Shown here in pieces: positions 1 through 11,117 of a stretch of 64,000 bases of DNA. The notes beneath the pieces were generated by a model. It was not told the origin of the DNA, ran no database searches, and saw only the letters and a list, made by a program, of their open reading frames with translations. This DNA is from Phialocephala subalpina (lineage: Eukaryota; Ascomycota; Leotiomycetes; Helotiales; Mollisiaceae). The number at the start of each line of letters is the position of its first letter. Within the stretch, counting starts at the first letter, position 1. Position numbers and translations under genes: made by a program. Location: the NCBI GenBank assembly GCA_900073065.1, contig FJOG01000017.1, positions 926,149 to 990,148 of the forward strand. The letters are read 5' to 3'.

Positions 1-830
1 TAACTAAATGGCCACCAAAGCTCTGGCTTTTCCACTTTCAGATCCTTCTTGAACTCCCCGTTCTCATCAACGTCAACCTGCTGTTGGAGAACACTCTTTC
101 CTTCAGAATTCTTGATCTCCACCACTACCGCCCCCTCCTTTCTCCCTTCCACTTTTCCAGTAACTTTGACAACCACGCTCGCCAAGTCTTCAGAAACCTC
201 CTGCCTAACCAAAAACTCCTCAATCCTCTCTTTAAAGACCTCAACCCAAACCTCTTTCCAAGGCCCAGAAGTGTTTACAGCAGGCCCCCAATCCCAACCC
301 CAGTGATATTGTGCTTTTCTGACAAAGAGACGTTCGGGACCGCCGAAATGGACGTCTGTTCCGTTTCCCTTATAACCAATCCTCTTCATCTCCTTCTTGG
401 CATATTCTGGTGCGTTCTTGAATCTCAATTCAAGCTCATTCTCACCCTTTCCAAGCAAAGAAGTAACATCCACCCGATGACTCAAATGCATATCCCTACT
501 CTCCAGCACCTTCTCCCCATTAAAATAAACATCAACAATCGTGTCCAATCCATCAAAAACCAAAACAACCCTCTCTTTTCCACACCCACTCAATTCCGGC
601 AATTTAGGGAGGATAGTCTTGTAAGTCCAATCCGCATCATTGACCCAGAGACAATCAAGTTCATTGGTGTCAATGTATGGATCTGGGATGAGACCATGGT
701 GTAGGAGATCGATGTGTGCTACGGTTGGGAATTGGGCGACTGGGAGGAAGGAGGAGGCTGTTGAGTTGTTGAGGGTGGTGGATTGTTTGAAGGTCCAGTT
801 TTTGGTGATGGGGATGCGTTGGAGTGGCAT
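1..830 (-). CDS. Beta-mannosidase, GH2 family (5' part; gene runs off the window)
   Basis: This is the N-terminal 276 residues of a glycoside hydrolase family 2 beta-mannosidase, which removes terminal beta-linked mannose from manno-oligosaccharides. Translation from the ATG at 830 is open to the window edge without an intron. It shows the sugar-binding jelly-roll pattern of the family: LWVNDADW, LVFDGLDTIVDVYFNG, and the signature QYHWGWDWGP at about residues 174-183. There is no signal peptide, which fits the intracellular type B enzyme (mndB group) rather than the secreted type A. The catalytic glutamates would lie in the missing C-terminal part. The family assignment is secure; the A/B subtype is inferred from the missing signal peptide. 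Confidence 0.9.
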   Translation of the reverse strand, partial: MPLQRIPITKNWTFKQSTTLNNSTASSFLPVAQFPTVAHIDLLHHGLIPDPYIDTNELDCLWVNDADWTYKTILPKLPELSGCGKERVVLVFDGLDTIVDVYFNGEKVLESRDMHLSHRVDVTSLLGKGENELELRFKNAPEYAKKEMKRIGYKGNGTDVHFGGPERLFVRKAQYHWGWDWGPAVNTSGPWKEVWVEVFKERIEEFLVRQEVSEDLASVVVKVTGKVEGRKEGAVVVEIKNSEGKSVLQQQVDVDENGEFKKDLKVEKPELWWPFS

Positions 831-1712
831 GATGCCGTGCTCCAAGCTTTGTTTTGGAGCTAGGAAAAGAAAGATTGGTGAGAAGAATGAATGGAAACAA
901 GAAGAGGAAGCAAAAATAAGGTCAAGCAATCATTTTATGATATTCTTCCTCTTTCCCCTCCTCAAGATCTCGATCCATAGCTGCATACTTGGCGGGGTAC
1001 AACGTTCCCTCCGACACTCGGGCGGGGTCGAAGACCGTCAGACATCCCACTTTAGGCGTGGGGGCGTCTCTTGGTACCTTTTTTTGTGGCCCTCAAGGTT
1101 CGAACAATTGGACGTCTTTTGAGATTCATGTAAGTTCGGTGGAAACACGAGGCTGATGTTGCGGTATGGTGGGTTTGGAGATGGCGTTTTGCTGTTCTGG
1201 GTGCGGAAGTATTGCTTCCGCGATGGATTGGGACGGATAGACGTACCGAACCGATGAGAGACGAGGTTCGAGAAGCGGCTTTTGACACCTAGAAGTGAAG
1301 CTTTCAATAGCCGTGCATGAAGTGGGCGAAATTTGAGAAGTGGTGTAGAGTTTCGATGGCGTTAAAGTACCAGCATCCACATCACGACAAACAGGAAGTA
1401 AGGGTCTTCTGTTGCAATGCTTCATTGTGAGCTCAGATATCCTAAATAGTCTCGGACATCGGGACGATGTGCAGTAAACCCAGTCAAGACGAGAATCATT
1501 CACTCGCCATGTTTCAGAAGCTGCCATCTGACTTTTCATTGTCCGAAATAGGCTCGGACATTGAAGCGATGTGCAACAAAGTCTCCATCGAAGTCACTGA
1601 CGACATTGGACTTGGAACAAACATTCTCATTATGGTATCTCTAATATAATCATCACTCTTAACCTCAAATACGCTAAAAAACACCCAAATAGGAACCGGA
1701 ACCAGTCCAGTT
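831..1712. other. Intergenic region with a diverged direct repeat
   Basis: This is the region between the beta-mannosidase start and the ferric reductase stop. No convincing gene is seen; the short reading frames on both strands overlap one another and lack family motifs. A roughly 45-bp sequence starting near 1439 recurs in diverged form near 1540 (shared core CTCGGACAT followed by CGATGTGCA). Confidence 0.5.
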
Positions 1713-3790
1713 CTACCACCCAAAACACTCAGCATGCAAATACACCCCCTGAGCACCACTCCCCTTATGCACCCCCCTCTCATCACTACACCTCACCACA
1801 CTCCTCCTAACATCACTGCTCAGTCCTAGTGGTCCACAAACAGTAACCCCCGTCTCTCCCTCCGCACTCTCCAACCTCTCCCACAACAATTCATAAACAT
1901 CCGGCCGTCCACTATAAAATCTGGCACACGGCAGAACTCTCGATTCCACACCGCCATTGCCCGATTTCAAACTGGATGAAGAACCCGAACTCCTGGATTC
2001 AATCTTGACTTGTGTATCCGAGTTCTTGGATGCTGTTTTCGAGATCTTTGTTCCTTTCTCGTCAATGATTTCACGGACAGTTTCGCCTTCGTCGACGTTG
2101 ATACAGCAGCATGGTCCGAGTGATTTATCACATTCGCAATCACACTCTTTTCCTGCGTCTCCGTCTTCGGCACCGGCGAAATCTTCGTCACAGGTGACGT
2201 GGACGCGGATGTCGAGTTCGATACCTGCTGCGTTGAGTTTTTCGGTGGCAGAAGAGAGTTCGGTTGAGATCCATGATACCCAGCTGGTGTTCTTCACAAT
2301 CCAGAGGAATGTGATACGTTTTATGGGAAGTTTCTGTGCTTGTACACGGTGGGCGATGTCGAGGAGGATGGGAAGAGTGAAGGTAGCTCCTGTGGATCCT
2401 GAGATGAGGAAGATGGTGTCGAAGCAGGCAAAGTCGGCGTGTGAGCTGCCGTACGGTCCATCGATTAGTGCCAGATGGCTCGTTGAAGGTGTGCTCACGG
2501 AAGCCTCCTTGGGCAAGACGGATGAGTTGCTGGAAGTCTTGAAGAGACGAGAGGTGAAACCTTTATGGGATTTGAGAAGGAAGACCAGATCGCCACTCTG
2601 AGATGTCGGGACGGAAGCAATGGTTGCGGGGTGGGACTGTCCAATGCCGAATTTGGGGATGGAGAGGAAGACATGAGATCCTGCTTTCCAGTTCTTGATT
2701 TTCTTGCTCTGGATAGTGATTCTCGTCACTCCACCTTCTAGCGCTGTCATTGTTGCACGACCAGGTCGGACATTATTCCAGGCGAATCGCGCAGAGCGAA
2801 TGATCCGGTCAATAAGGTACAATGCGATGGGAATGTAGATGTATACTCTGGAATAGAGAGCCGTGCTTGGGAGATGCATCATGACCGCAATGATGAACCC
2901 AAAAAAGGTTATGATGTGCTGGACCACGAAGAACTCGTATGAGAAGTTTCTAATTGGAGCAATGGTGCTGATATTCATCCAGATCAAAATGGCGTAGGTT
3001 GGCCAGCCAGTTGTGATACACGAATCGGTAGCGTACTCCAATGGTCCAAGATCGTACGCGTTCCACGATAGGTGTAGGAAGATCACATGGAGTGTGACTA
3101 AGAAAAGCAGAACTCGGGATACCCATCGGTGTAGGACATTCAGGCGTTCATAACCCACACCACTGACTGCTCCGATGAGGTTGTTCTTTCCGGCAAGAAG
3201 GATTAACAATGGCACCTGGGCAACCGCCAACCACGCTGCTCGGACGCCAAGGGATGTGAAGTGTTGTGCGCCTTCCACATTGTTGTTGACGAACTCCAAC
3301 AGTATCACCCAAGCCAAGTAAACTACCACCAATGCGATCGTGCCGACAGGAGGGACTTTGACAAGTCGGCTATGTATAGGCGTCCATTGGGAATATGTAG
3401 CTTCCCGTGCAACAGCTGTGATTGATGCTATCGAAGTCGTGAAGATATTGGAGGGTGAGGCAGGGCGCAATCGATTTGATGCTGCTGCTCGCATTCTGTG
3501 CAGGTGTAAGCTTAGCAAGTCCCGTCAGACTTGGGACATTGAACAAACCTGATTCTAAATGTAGCCTTCTGTGCAAAGTTGAAGAACGCACATGTCGCAA
3601 TGACTGCGCAAACCCCATACCAAAAATTCCTCGCATACATATTTCCTTCTACCTGGAACTCGGTGTCGTCGAGGATCTCGCCGAGGAACATCGATGCTTG
3701 TGTGCTGTTCGAAAAGTCGATTCCCGAGGCGTTTAATGGTGATCCATCTGTTGGGGCACCGCCCATCATCATACTATCTCCCATATCCAT
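1713..3790 (-). CDS. Ferric/cupric reductase transmembrane component (FRE family)
   Basis: This is a plasma-membrane metalloreductase that passes electrons from NADPH through FAD and two haems to extracellular Fe(III) or Cu(II). There are two exons, with an intron at 3496-3548, and 674 residues. The start at 3790 (MDMGDSMMM) is the first ATG that gives a normal short N-terminus. After several membrane helices come haem-ligand histidines in VLHRWVSR, LHVIFLH, VVQH and VMMH. These are followed by the FAD-binding HPATIAS, the NADPH-binding GSTGATF and VCGPLGL, and the family-typical ending VHKGSGAQGVYLHAE. A cysteine cluster at about 532-545 splits the NADPH domain. Three GATA cores lie upstream. 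Whether iron or copper is the physiological substrate cannot be told. Confidence 0.9.
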
Positions 3791-5214
3791 GTTTACAATT
3801 TTAGATTTCTCGTCCTGGGAGGAGTGGTGAAGCCGCGACTGAGGTGAGAGCTCCTTCGAGTGACTGCCGAAAAATATTACGGTAGATGCGATCGCATGTA
3901 CAAACGGCCAAGACAATTATTATATTGCTCTGGAATCAATCGCAGAACTTACGGCTTGGCAATGAAATAGCAAGAAGCAGTCTTTAAAGAACAATCAGAA
4001 AAAAATGAAACGCGCTCACTGTGGCAGACTTGATCTTATCAATCCCACCATCCGCATAGGCCTGACCATCGGCGCAAACAACTTGCTCACGGCCCAGACT
4101 GGGAAAGCCGCATAAGATCCCTGCTAATGCAGCTTCCCCAGTATTTCGGGATTCCAAACTCAAACCTTCAACTCATCTCCTTCAGACTTTCCTCAAAATG
4201 CCATTTTGAAATGGCATGCAAGATAATCTACATCTTATCGATGTACACCTTTTCTGCATATCCTGCTTGGCAGAGGTTGAAAAGTACATTGGAAAGGCTT
4301 GTATGATGTCCACAAAAGCTTGTCGATGTTGATAACTTGCGCATATGCTCGCAGTGGGGTCCTGCGGTGGTGCAGCAGGATGCGGCTGGTGAGGTTCGAA
4401 TGTGTGAAGGAGTGAGAACCTTTGAGCAAGTTTTGAAAATAGAATGGGTTTAGTGAGGATTAGCTGCTTTTACCCCTGTCCTTAAGTTAAGCGAGAGCGG
4501 CAGCACGTGAGAGGGACTTGGTCGGTTGACGGGGCCGGCCTCGGGGCCTTTTGTCTTCAGCCTTGCAGGAGGACTGACATTACCGGTGATAGGGCTGAAT
4601 TGCGGGGGACCAAGTTTTGAGGCCAGTCACAGCTCGTTTTTAGAAGTCGTCGACCAAGACAGCTCGTCAAATTCACTTGCATCTCCTGGGACTTTCGTCC
4701 AAAGACAAGAACCTGCTCAGTACTTCTGTCCCTACCCTCAGCAGAACCACTCAGGTAGGCAATTCAGCACTTGCAACTTCCTCTACATTGAATACAAAGT
4801 TTTGATAAAGATCTCCTTGGGCCGCAATCTGGCAGTATGTCTATATTAGCCTCAGAAGTACCTAAGCAAGGAGACAGGCTGTGTTAAGTAAGGTCACCTG
4901 CTATCACCTGCCTACTATGAGTCTGCTGCGGCAAATCGTGCTACACCTGCTCTTGTTGATATTTGACACGCGTTGATCTGGCCAGAGCTCCTAATTGTAC
5001 AGCAATAAATGTCCAAACAACGAAATGTGTATCGTGCATAGGTATACTCAGACATCCTCCACCGTCGTATTGCTACAATCCCTCTCTCGTACTCGAGCTA
5101 TCCACCGTACCAGCATTTGTGATCGAAGTCTCAATTCCATCCATTCGACAAGCGCCTTGAGACTTTGCTAAGAATGAAAGGCCAACGTCAAGATCCATAC
5201 ACAATATCTTAGGT
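3791..5214. other. Intergenic region; promoter side of the ferric reductase
   Basis: No gene is recognised here. It holds GATA-type cores (CTTATC at 4035-4040 and 4234-4239, AGATAA at 4221-4226) and a perfect 9-bp-arm palindrome at 4198-4217. The remaining open frames are short and unrelated to known families. Confidence 0.4.
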
Positions 5215-6292
5215 CTAAGTTTGAGCAGTAGAATCTCTGTGAAATACGGTCTTGAACTCTTGAACATATCGCTGGGTATCCGCGGCGGCGCGGTCGGTAT
5301 AAGCCTTGACGTGGTTAGTGGGTGATAGCTTCATGGGCTAGTTTCGGCTTACCTTGCGTTCACTTGGAGAAAGCGAGTTCCAATCGCTTGAAAGAAGTTT
5401 GGACGCATCGCTAAGAGAAATACCCTTAAAGTCTCCAGAAGCATATCTATCCTTGGTAAAGAGAGCTCGGGCGTTAGTGATTCGCTTTGGCAATCGAGAA
5501 TCCTTGATCGCTGGGTATCCAGAAGTCTTGTTGAGCTTTTTCTTCAAGGCAAGCCGAGCGTTGTTGGCGATCCTGATTTGATCAGGGGTATGGCTTTCGA
5601 CCCATTGCTTGTAGGCTACAACATTCGCGGTCTTGTTCTGATTGGCAATATGATTGAGGGACTATGTGTCTTTAGCAAATTGTTCGATTAGGACCCGGAG
5701 AGAAATGCCTTACCTCAAGTTCGCTCGGGCTGATTGCCTTGTATTTGTCCGGGAGCGTACCCATCCGCTCCGTTGGCTTGCCAGCGGTATTGGCGAGCTC
5801 CTTTGACACGAAAATTGACCAGGCAGTTCTTGGCTTCTGTTTAGGTGGAGTGAGCGCCTTGATCTTCAACTCCTTAATAAGTGCCCTCTCCTGCTTGACA
5901 GCTAACTTCTTCTTCTGCTCCTCGGTCAAGATCTTCTTTGCTTTGACTGGCTTCTTGACTGGCTTCTTTTTCAATGCCGGACGTCCCCTCTTCACCGTCT
6001 TCTTTGCAGCCCTCTTCAAAGGTTTCTTTACCACCTTTTTCGCGGGGCCTTTCTTTGCTCTGGGCTTTGCAGTAGTCGACGACTTCGACTTTGTCGTTTT
6101 TGTAGCCTTCGATGCCGTGACATATGAGCGCTTTGATTGGAGCCATGGATGGGATTGGGAGGCATCATTGTCGGCTCGTTGGGAGAGAGCAACGCGTTGA
6201 AGTTGCCAGATGGTTTGGAAGGTTCGGTTTGTTGATTGAGGTCCACCCGCGACTACTCTCTTGACGGCGGCCCGTCCAATGGCGGACAGCAT
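5215..6292 (-). CDS. Mitochondrial HMG-box DNA-binding protein
   Basis: This is predicted to be a DNA-packaging protein of the mitochondrial nucleoid, in the manner of Abf2/mtTFA. It has three exons (introns 5662-5713 and 5305-5352) and 325 residues. The N-terminus is rich in Arg, Ser and Ala and lacks acidic residues, as expected for a matrix-targeting sequence. Residues about 65-135 are a very Lys-rich linker with AKK and PVKKPVK repeats. Two HMG boxes follow: box 1 from about 154 (PRTAWSIFVSKEL) and box 2 from about 251 (LPKRITNARALF to LSPSERKAYTDRAAAD). The gene is divergent from prp5, with 432 bp between start codons. The HMG call is strong; the mitochondrial location is inferred from the N-terminus. 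A nuclear, histone H1-like role is the alternative because of the lysine-rich stretch. Confidence 0.8.
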
Positions 6293-6724
6293 GGTTGCGT
6301 TGTGTATGCGATCGAGGATTTTGGGATTTTCGAGATTTCTGATATCTCAATTCGGAGGAGGAGTTGAAGATGAAGGCGTAAGAGGGCAGCTCGCGTGTTC
6401 CTAACCCAGCACCAGCCTCCTTGATTTTGATACGCGACTCCTCATCCAAGCTTAGCACACTAATATTAAGCTCCGTTAAGCTTGTACGGCCAGCGCAAAG
6501 AACCACTCATGCCAAAATTTATCTTTCGCCTTGCCAATTGTGCCTGTTCAACGTCAGAGCCTCGAAACACAACGCATTTGACGACACCAGATTTCACATC
6601 AGCGTCTCGATTAATATTTGGGGACCCTGCAGTGATTATTCTCAGAGTTTCGTACATTTGAGGTCATTTGCAGCGCTGTCTCCAGTCCTGCCAAAAAGTA
6701 TTTCTGCCATTGAATCGGGCAAGA
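6293..6724. other. Divergent promoter region between the HMG-box gene and prp5
   Basis: This is a 432-bp head-to-head intergenic stretch. It must hold both promoters and 5' leaders. No distinct binding-site pattern or RNA gene was recognised. Confidence 0.4.
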
Positions 6725-9700
6725 ATGGCTCGGCACAGGGACTCTCGCTCACCATCGCCAGCAGGAAGTCAGCACTCCTCGAAAAGGTTGAAGAGGGAGG
6801 AAGATGGAAGACGCGATCGAGACTGGAGAGATGATGCTCGGGGTTCACGGAGGCGGAGCCGCTCTCGCAGCGCAGATGTGAGCAGCTTTCCCCGCAATCA
6901 ATATTCATATTCTGATTATCTACAACAGCGCCGCCACCGCGATCGAGACATACCTAGACGTAGAGATCGGTCGGTAGACCGAAGAGAAGACGATTACTAC
7001 CGCTCTGGACGAAGAGACCGATCGCGAGACCGACGGGACAGATTTGACCGAGAACGATCTCCAGATAGGAGACGGCGCAGAAGTCGAGACCGAGAATATC
7101 GAGACAGGCGAGACGACTCTTATGACAGGCCACCAAGGCGCCGGGAGGACTCTACTGACTCGTGGTCCCGTAGCAGAGGTGATGCCGACTCGCGAAAACC
7201 TTCCACCAAACCCGATGCTGCGAAACCCAGCGAAGTATGCACTCAGCACCTACGTTTGATGGCACAGGTGGCTGACAAGAGACTACAGACGGCAAAGCCA
7301 AGTGCTTCGGCTGCGCAAACGGAAGCCGACAAGAAGGCGGAACGCCTCGCTAAGTTGGAAGCATGGAAGAAAAAAATGGCTGAAGATAAGGAGCGTAAGG
7401 AGAAAGATCTTGCTGCAGGTGGAGCACGCAAGCTTCTAGATGATATAGATCAAAAAGCCAACGCATCTCCATCCTTAGACTCTCCAGCATCACCAAATAC
7501 CCCGAAGGACGTCGCCTCCCCAGCACCATATGCCGGCAAATTCGACCCGAAAGCAATAGCAAAGAAGGCTGTCGCTAATTCTTCTTCTATAAACACTCTG
7601 GGAAAGGATCTACCATTGAAGGAATTGACTAAAGCGTCCGCTACCTTACCTTCCTCGGTGAAAGGATTACAAGCTGACAAAAAGCCAACAGCTTTCAACA
7701 GCACATCCAAGGGTATGTTTTCATTGTCAAATCTGAGCCAAAGACATTTTGCTAACAGTTTGAAACTAGTTTCTGCGTTGCCTAAAGCTAGAGGAAATCT
7801 CAGCGCATTCGGTTTAGGCGGAAAGTCCACTGATCACGAGAAATCCTCCAAGAGAACCTTGGATTTTGGTGAAGACGAAGGAGCGAGGAAAAAGTTAGAA
7901 AAGCTACCGACCCTACCACTGGCAAACACTGAAGATGAGGATGCTGCGCTCGCTAACGGTGTTGAGGAAGAAGACGATGGTGATGTCGACATGGAAGGCG
8001 CCGGCACCGAAGAAGAGGCTGCAGCCGCGGCCAGAGCTGCGGCAGAAAAACGCGAAGAAAGGCTGCAGGAAGAAAACAAGATGGCTGAAGAGCCCGTCGA
8101 AGTACCACAGGAGACGAATGGCGACACCAAGATGGAAGAAGACGACGATATTGACCCCCTGGATGCTTTCATGGACCAGATGGGCGATCCATTCGCTGCC
8201 CCGAAGGCAACGAGTTTCAACAAGATCAAAGGCAAGAACCTCCAGCAAGAACCAGAACCCTTATTCGGCGATGATGATGTAGATCTCAAAGCTCTCGACG
8301 CCGACCCAGACGATATTCTGGCCATGGCCAGCAAAGCTAGGAAGAAGAAGGAATTGCCAACCATCAACTACGCGAAGCTAGACCTGGAACCATTCCGCAA
8401 GGACTTCTACACTGAGCCAGCCGAATTGGCTGACATGAGTGAAGCTGAGCTTGCTGATCTACGACTTGAGCTTGATGGCATTAAAGTTGCAGGCAAGAAT
8501 GTTCCCAAACCTGTCCAGAAGTGGTCTCAGTGTGGTCTCAACGTCCAATCTTTGGAGGTCATCCGTAGGCTTGGCTATGAGAGACCAACTGCCATTCAAA
8601 TGCAGGCTGTTCCGGCTATCATGTCTGGCAGAGACGTTATTGGTGTAGCCAAGACCGGATCTGGTAAGACGATTGCATTTCTACTTCCAATGTTCCGTCA
8701 TATTCGAGATCAACGACCTTTGGAAGGCTCCGATGGTCCAATCAGTTTGATCATGACCCCAACACGAGAACTTGCAACTCAGATTCACAAGGAATGCAAA
8801 CCCTTCCTCAAGGCTATGAATTTGCGAGCTGTCTGTGCTTATGGTGGAGCTCCCATCAAAGACCAGATTGCCGACTTGAAGAGGGGCGCTGAAATCATCG
8901 TTTGTACCCCTGGTCGTATGATAGATCTCCTCGCCGCCAACTCAGGCAGAGTTACAAATCTTCGTCGGGTCACATACGTCGTGCTCGACGAAGCAGATCG
9001 CATGTTCGATATGGGATTTGAGCCACAGGTCATGAAGATCTTCGCGAATATCCGGCCAAATAGACAAACTATCCTATTTTCAGCTACCATGCCTCGGATT
9101 ATGGACGCATTGGCCAAGAAGACTCTACAGGACCCTGTTGAGATCACTGTTGGTGGCAGAAGCATTGTCGCTCCTGAGATCACTCAGATAGTCGAGGTTC
9201 GTGAAGAGAAAGAGAAGTTCCATCGTCTTCTCGAGCTCCTAGGAGAGCTGTATGACAAGGATGAAGATGCCCGCACTCTAATTTTCGTTGACAGACAGGA
9301 GAAGGCGGACGATCTTTTGAAGGATCTCATGCGGAAAGGTTATCCTTGCATGTCTATCCACGGTGGTAAAGACCAAATCGATCGAGACTCTACAATTGAC
9401 GACTTCAAAGCCGGTGTTGTACCGATTATGATTGCTACCTCGGTCGCTGCTCGAGGTCTGGATGTCAAGCAGTTGAAACTTGTCGTTAACTTCGATGCAC
9501 CCAATCACTTGGAAGATTATGTTCACAGAGCTGGAAGAACAGGCAGAGCCGGAAACACTGGTACAGCGGTCACATTCGTCACAGAAGATCAAGAACAATA
9601 CTCGGTTGGAATTGCGAAGGCGCTTGAGCAGTCCGGTCAACCTGTACCCGAACGGCTGAATGAGATGCGAAAGTCTTTCCGTGATAAGGTCAAGACTGGA

Positions 9701-10496
9701 AAGATGAAGGATAGCTCTGGTTTCGGTGGCAAAGGTATGATTTCCCTTTCTTACTTCAATAAGCCAATTTCTCTATTTGTCTATGTCTAGAACGCAATGC
9801 TAATGTGTAACAGGTCTTGAAAGACTCGATGCCGAACGAGAGGCAGCCAGGATGAGAGAACGGAAGACCCATAAGACAGACGGAGATGATGAGGAGGAGA
9901 AAGAGGACAAGACCGGAGATGATGACATTGTCCTTAAAGCTGCGTCCACCGTACAGTCAGCAACTGCAGCCCCAGCAGCGCAACTATTCGGCGTACCTAA
10001 GGGTATTGATCTTGACGGCAAGATCACCGTCCACCGAACCGAGACCGCAGCACCGGGTGGAAGTGGATCCAAGAATCCTCTCGACAAAGTCACATCAGCC
10101 ATCGACGCTATCAATGCTCGACTCAACAAGACCGGCCAATTACGATCAGGAGTACCTATCGACAACAAAGGTCCAGATGCTGGTGCTTTCCATGCAACCT
10201 TGGAGATCAACGACTTCCCCCAGAAAGCCAGATGGGCAGTCACAAACAGAACCAATGTCGCAAAGATCTTGGAAGCCACGGGTACTTCTATCACCACTAA
10301 AGGAAGTTTCTATCCAGCTGGGAAAGACGTGCAACCAGGTGGAGATCCGAAGCTGTACATTCTTGTTGAGGGAGATACGGAAGTTGTGGTTACAAATGCT
10401 ATGCGGGAGTTAATGAGATTGCTGAAGGAGGGTACTATGGCTGCAGCAGATGCGGAGGGCAGAGCACCTGCGAGTGGTAGATACACTGTTACTTAG
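6725..10496 (+). CDS. prp5: Pre-mRNA-processing ATP-dependent RNA helicase Prp5
   Basis: This is a DEAD-box helicase that remodels U2 snRNP so that it pairs with the intron branch site. The start at 6725 ([12 protein letters not shown]) is the first ATG. A clear intron lies at 9735-9813, and a 57-nt in-frame intron is likely at 7713-7769, giving about 1211 residues. The N-terminus is Arg/Ser/Asp-rich, followed by a charged region with acidic runs. The helicase core carries the Q motif before [10 protein letters not shown], Walker A AKTGSGKT (about 622-629), [23 protein letters not shown] (about 736-739) in [17 protein letters not shown], and [12 protein letters not shown]. The length, acidic N-terminal half and C-terminal domain after the core distinguish Prp5/DDX46 from other DEAD-box proteins. 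Confidence 0.94.
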
Positions 10497-10663
10497 AAAG
10501 CCAACAAGCCCTGAAGATCTCGGGCTTTCTAAATGCAGCTTCGAGTCCATATTGGCTTCACGAATATGCTCCTCTGTCCTGATCTTTGACTTGATATGAA
10601 TTCGTGACTCGCTAGCCCTATACAATGTACAACGCCGTATACCCATGAAACCGCTCTAACCAT

Positions 10664-11117
10664 TTAATTGTATGCTCTAGCCTCCGCCCCAGCATCCGCG
10701 TCTCTCGCCCTCAGCTCCTGTCGACTGGCATCGCTCAAAGTACTATTCTGGGTCTGCTTCTTCTGCTCCGCTAATTGACTCCCCAGCTTCCCTTTCGGTT
10801 TATTCGCAGCGTTCGCTCGTGCCTATAAAACTCCATTAGCCTTTCTATTATTCTCACAAAATTATATATCTTCAATTTGAGAGGAGTAATCAACATACCT
10901 CAGCAGCTTCCGCAGCTTTCCTCCTCGCATCCTCCGCTGCACTCCCTCCCGCATCCGGCGCCGCAGACCCAGATCCTAATGTTCGTGGTGGACCGCCGAC
11001 TTTCTTTGGTAGTGACGATATTGGTTTGGGATTTTGAGGGGGTGCGGAGGAGAGTGTTCGGCCGGGTTGGGAGAATGGATCGGAGGAGGAGGATTCTTTG
11101 CCGCAGAGGTTGCCCAT
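10664..11117 (-). CDS. Small conserved fungal protein with predicted N-myristoylation/palmitoylation
   Basis: Two exons (intron 10823-10898, donor GTATGT, acceptor TAG, phase 0) encode about 125 residues. The protein begins MGNLCGKES: Gly2 fits N-myristoylation and Cys5 fits palmitoylation, as in membrane-anchored signalling proteins. The middle is Ser/Pro/Gly-rich and disordered (GRTLSSAPP, VGGPPRTLGSG). The C-terminal half is Ala/Lys/Arg/Glu-rich and probably helical (DARRKAAEAAEARANAANKP, then KLGSQLAEQKKQT). I recall proteins with this plan in many ascomycetes, always without assigned function. The gene is convergent with prp5, 167 bp between stops. No function is proposed beyond likely membrane association. 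Confidence 0.72.

Noticed and set aside
1126..1539. Three overlapping minus-strand frames upstream of the beta-mannosidase
   Set aside because: Mutually overlapping in different frames, without motifs.
4380..4420. GGTTCGAATG resembling a tRNA B box
   Set aside because: The B box lacks the CC end, and no A box or cloverleaf could be folded around it. No tRNA gene was found elsewhere.
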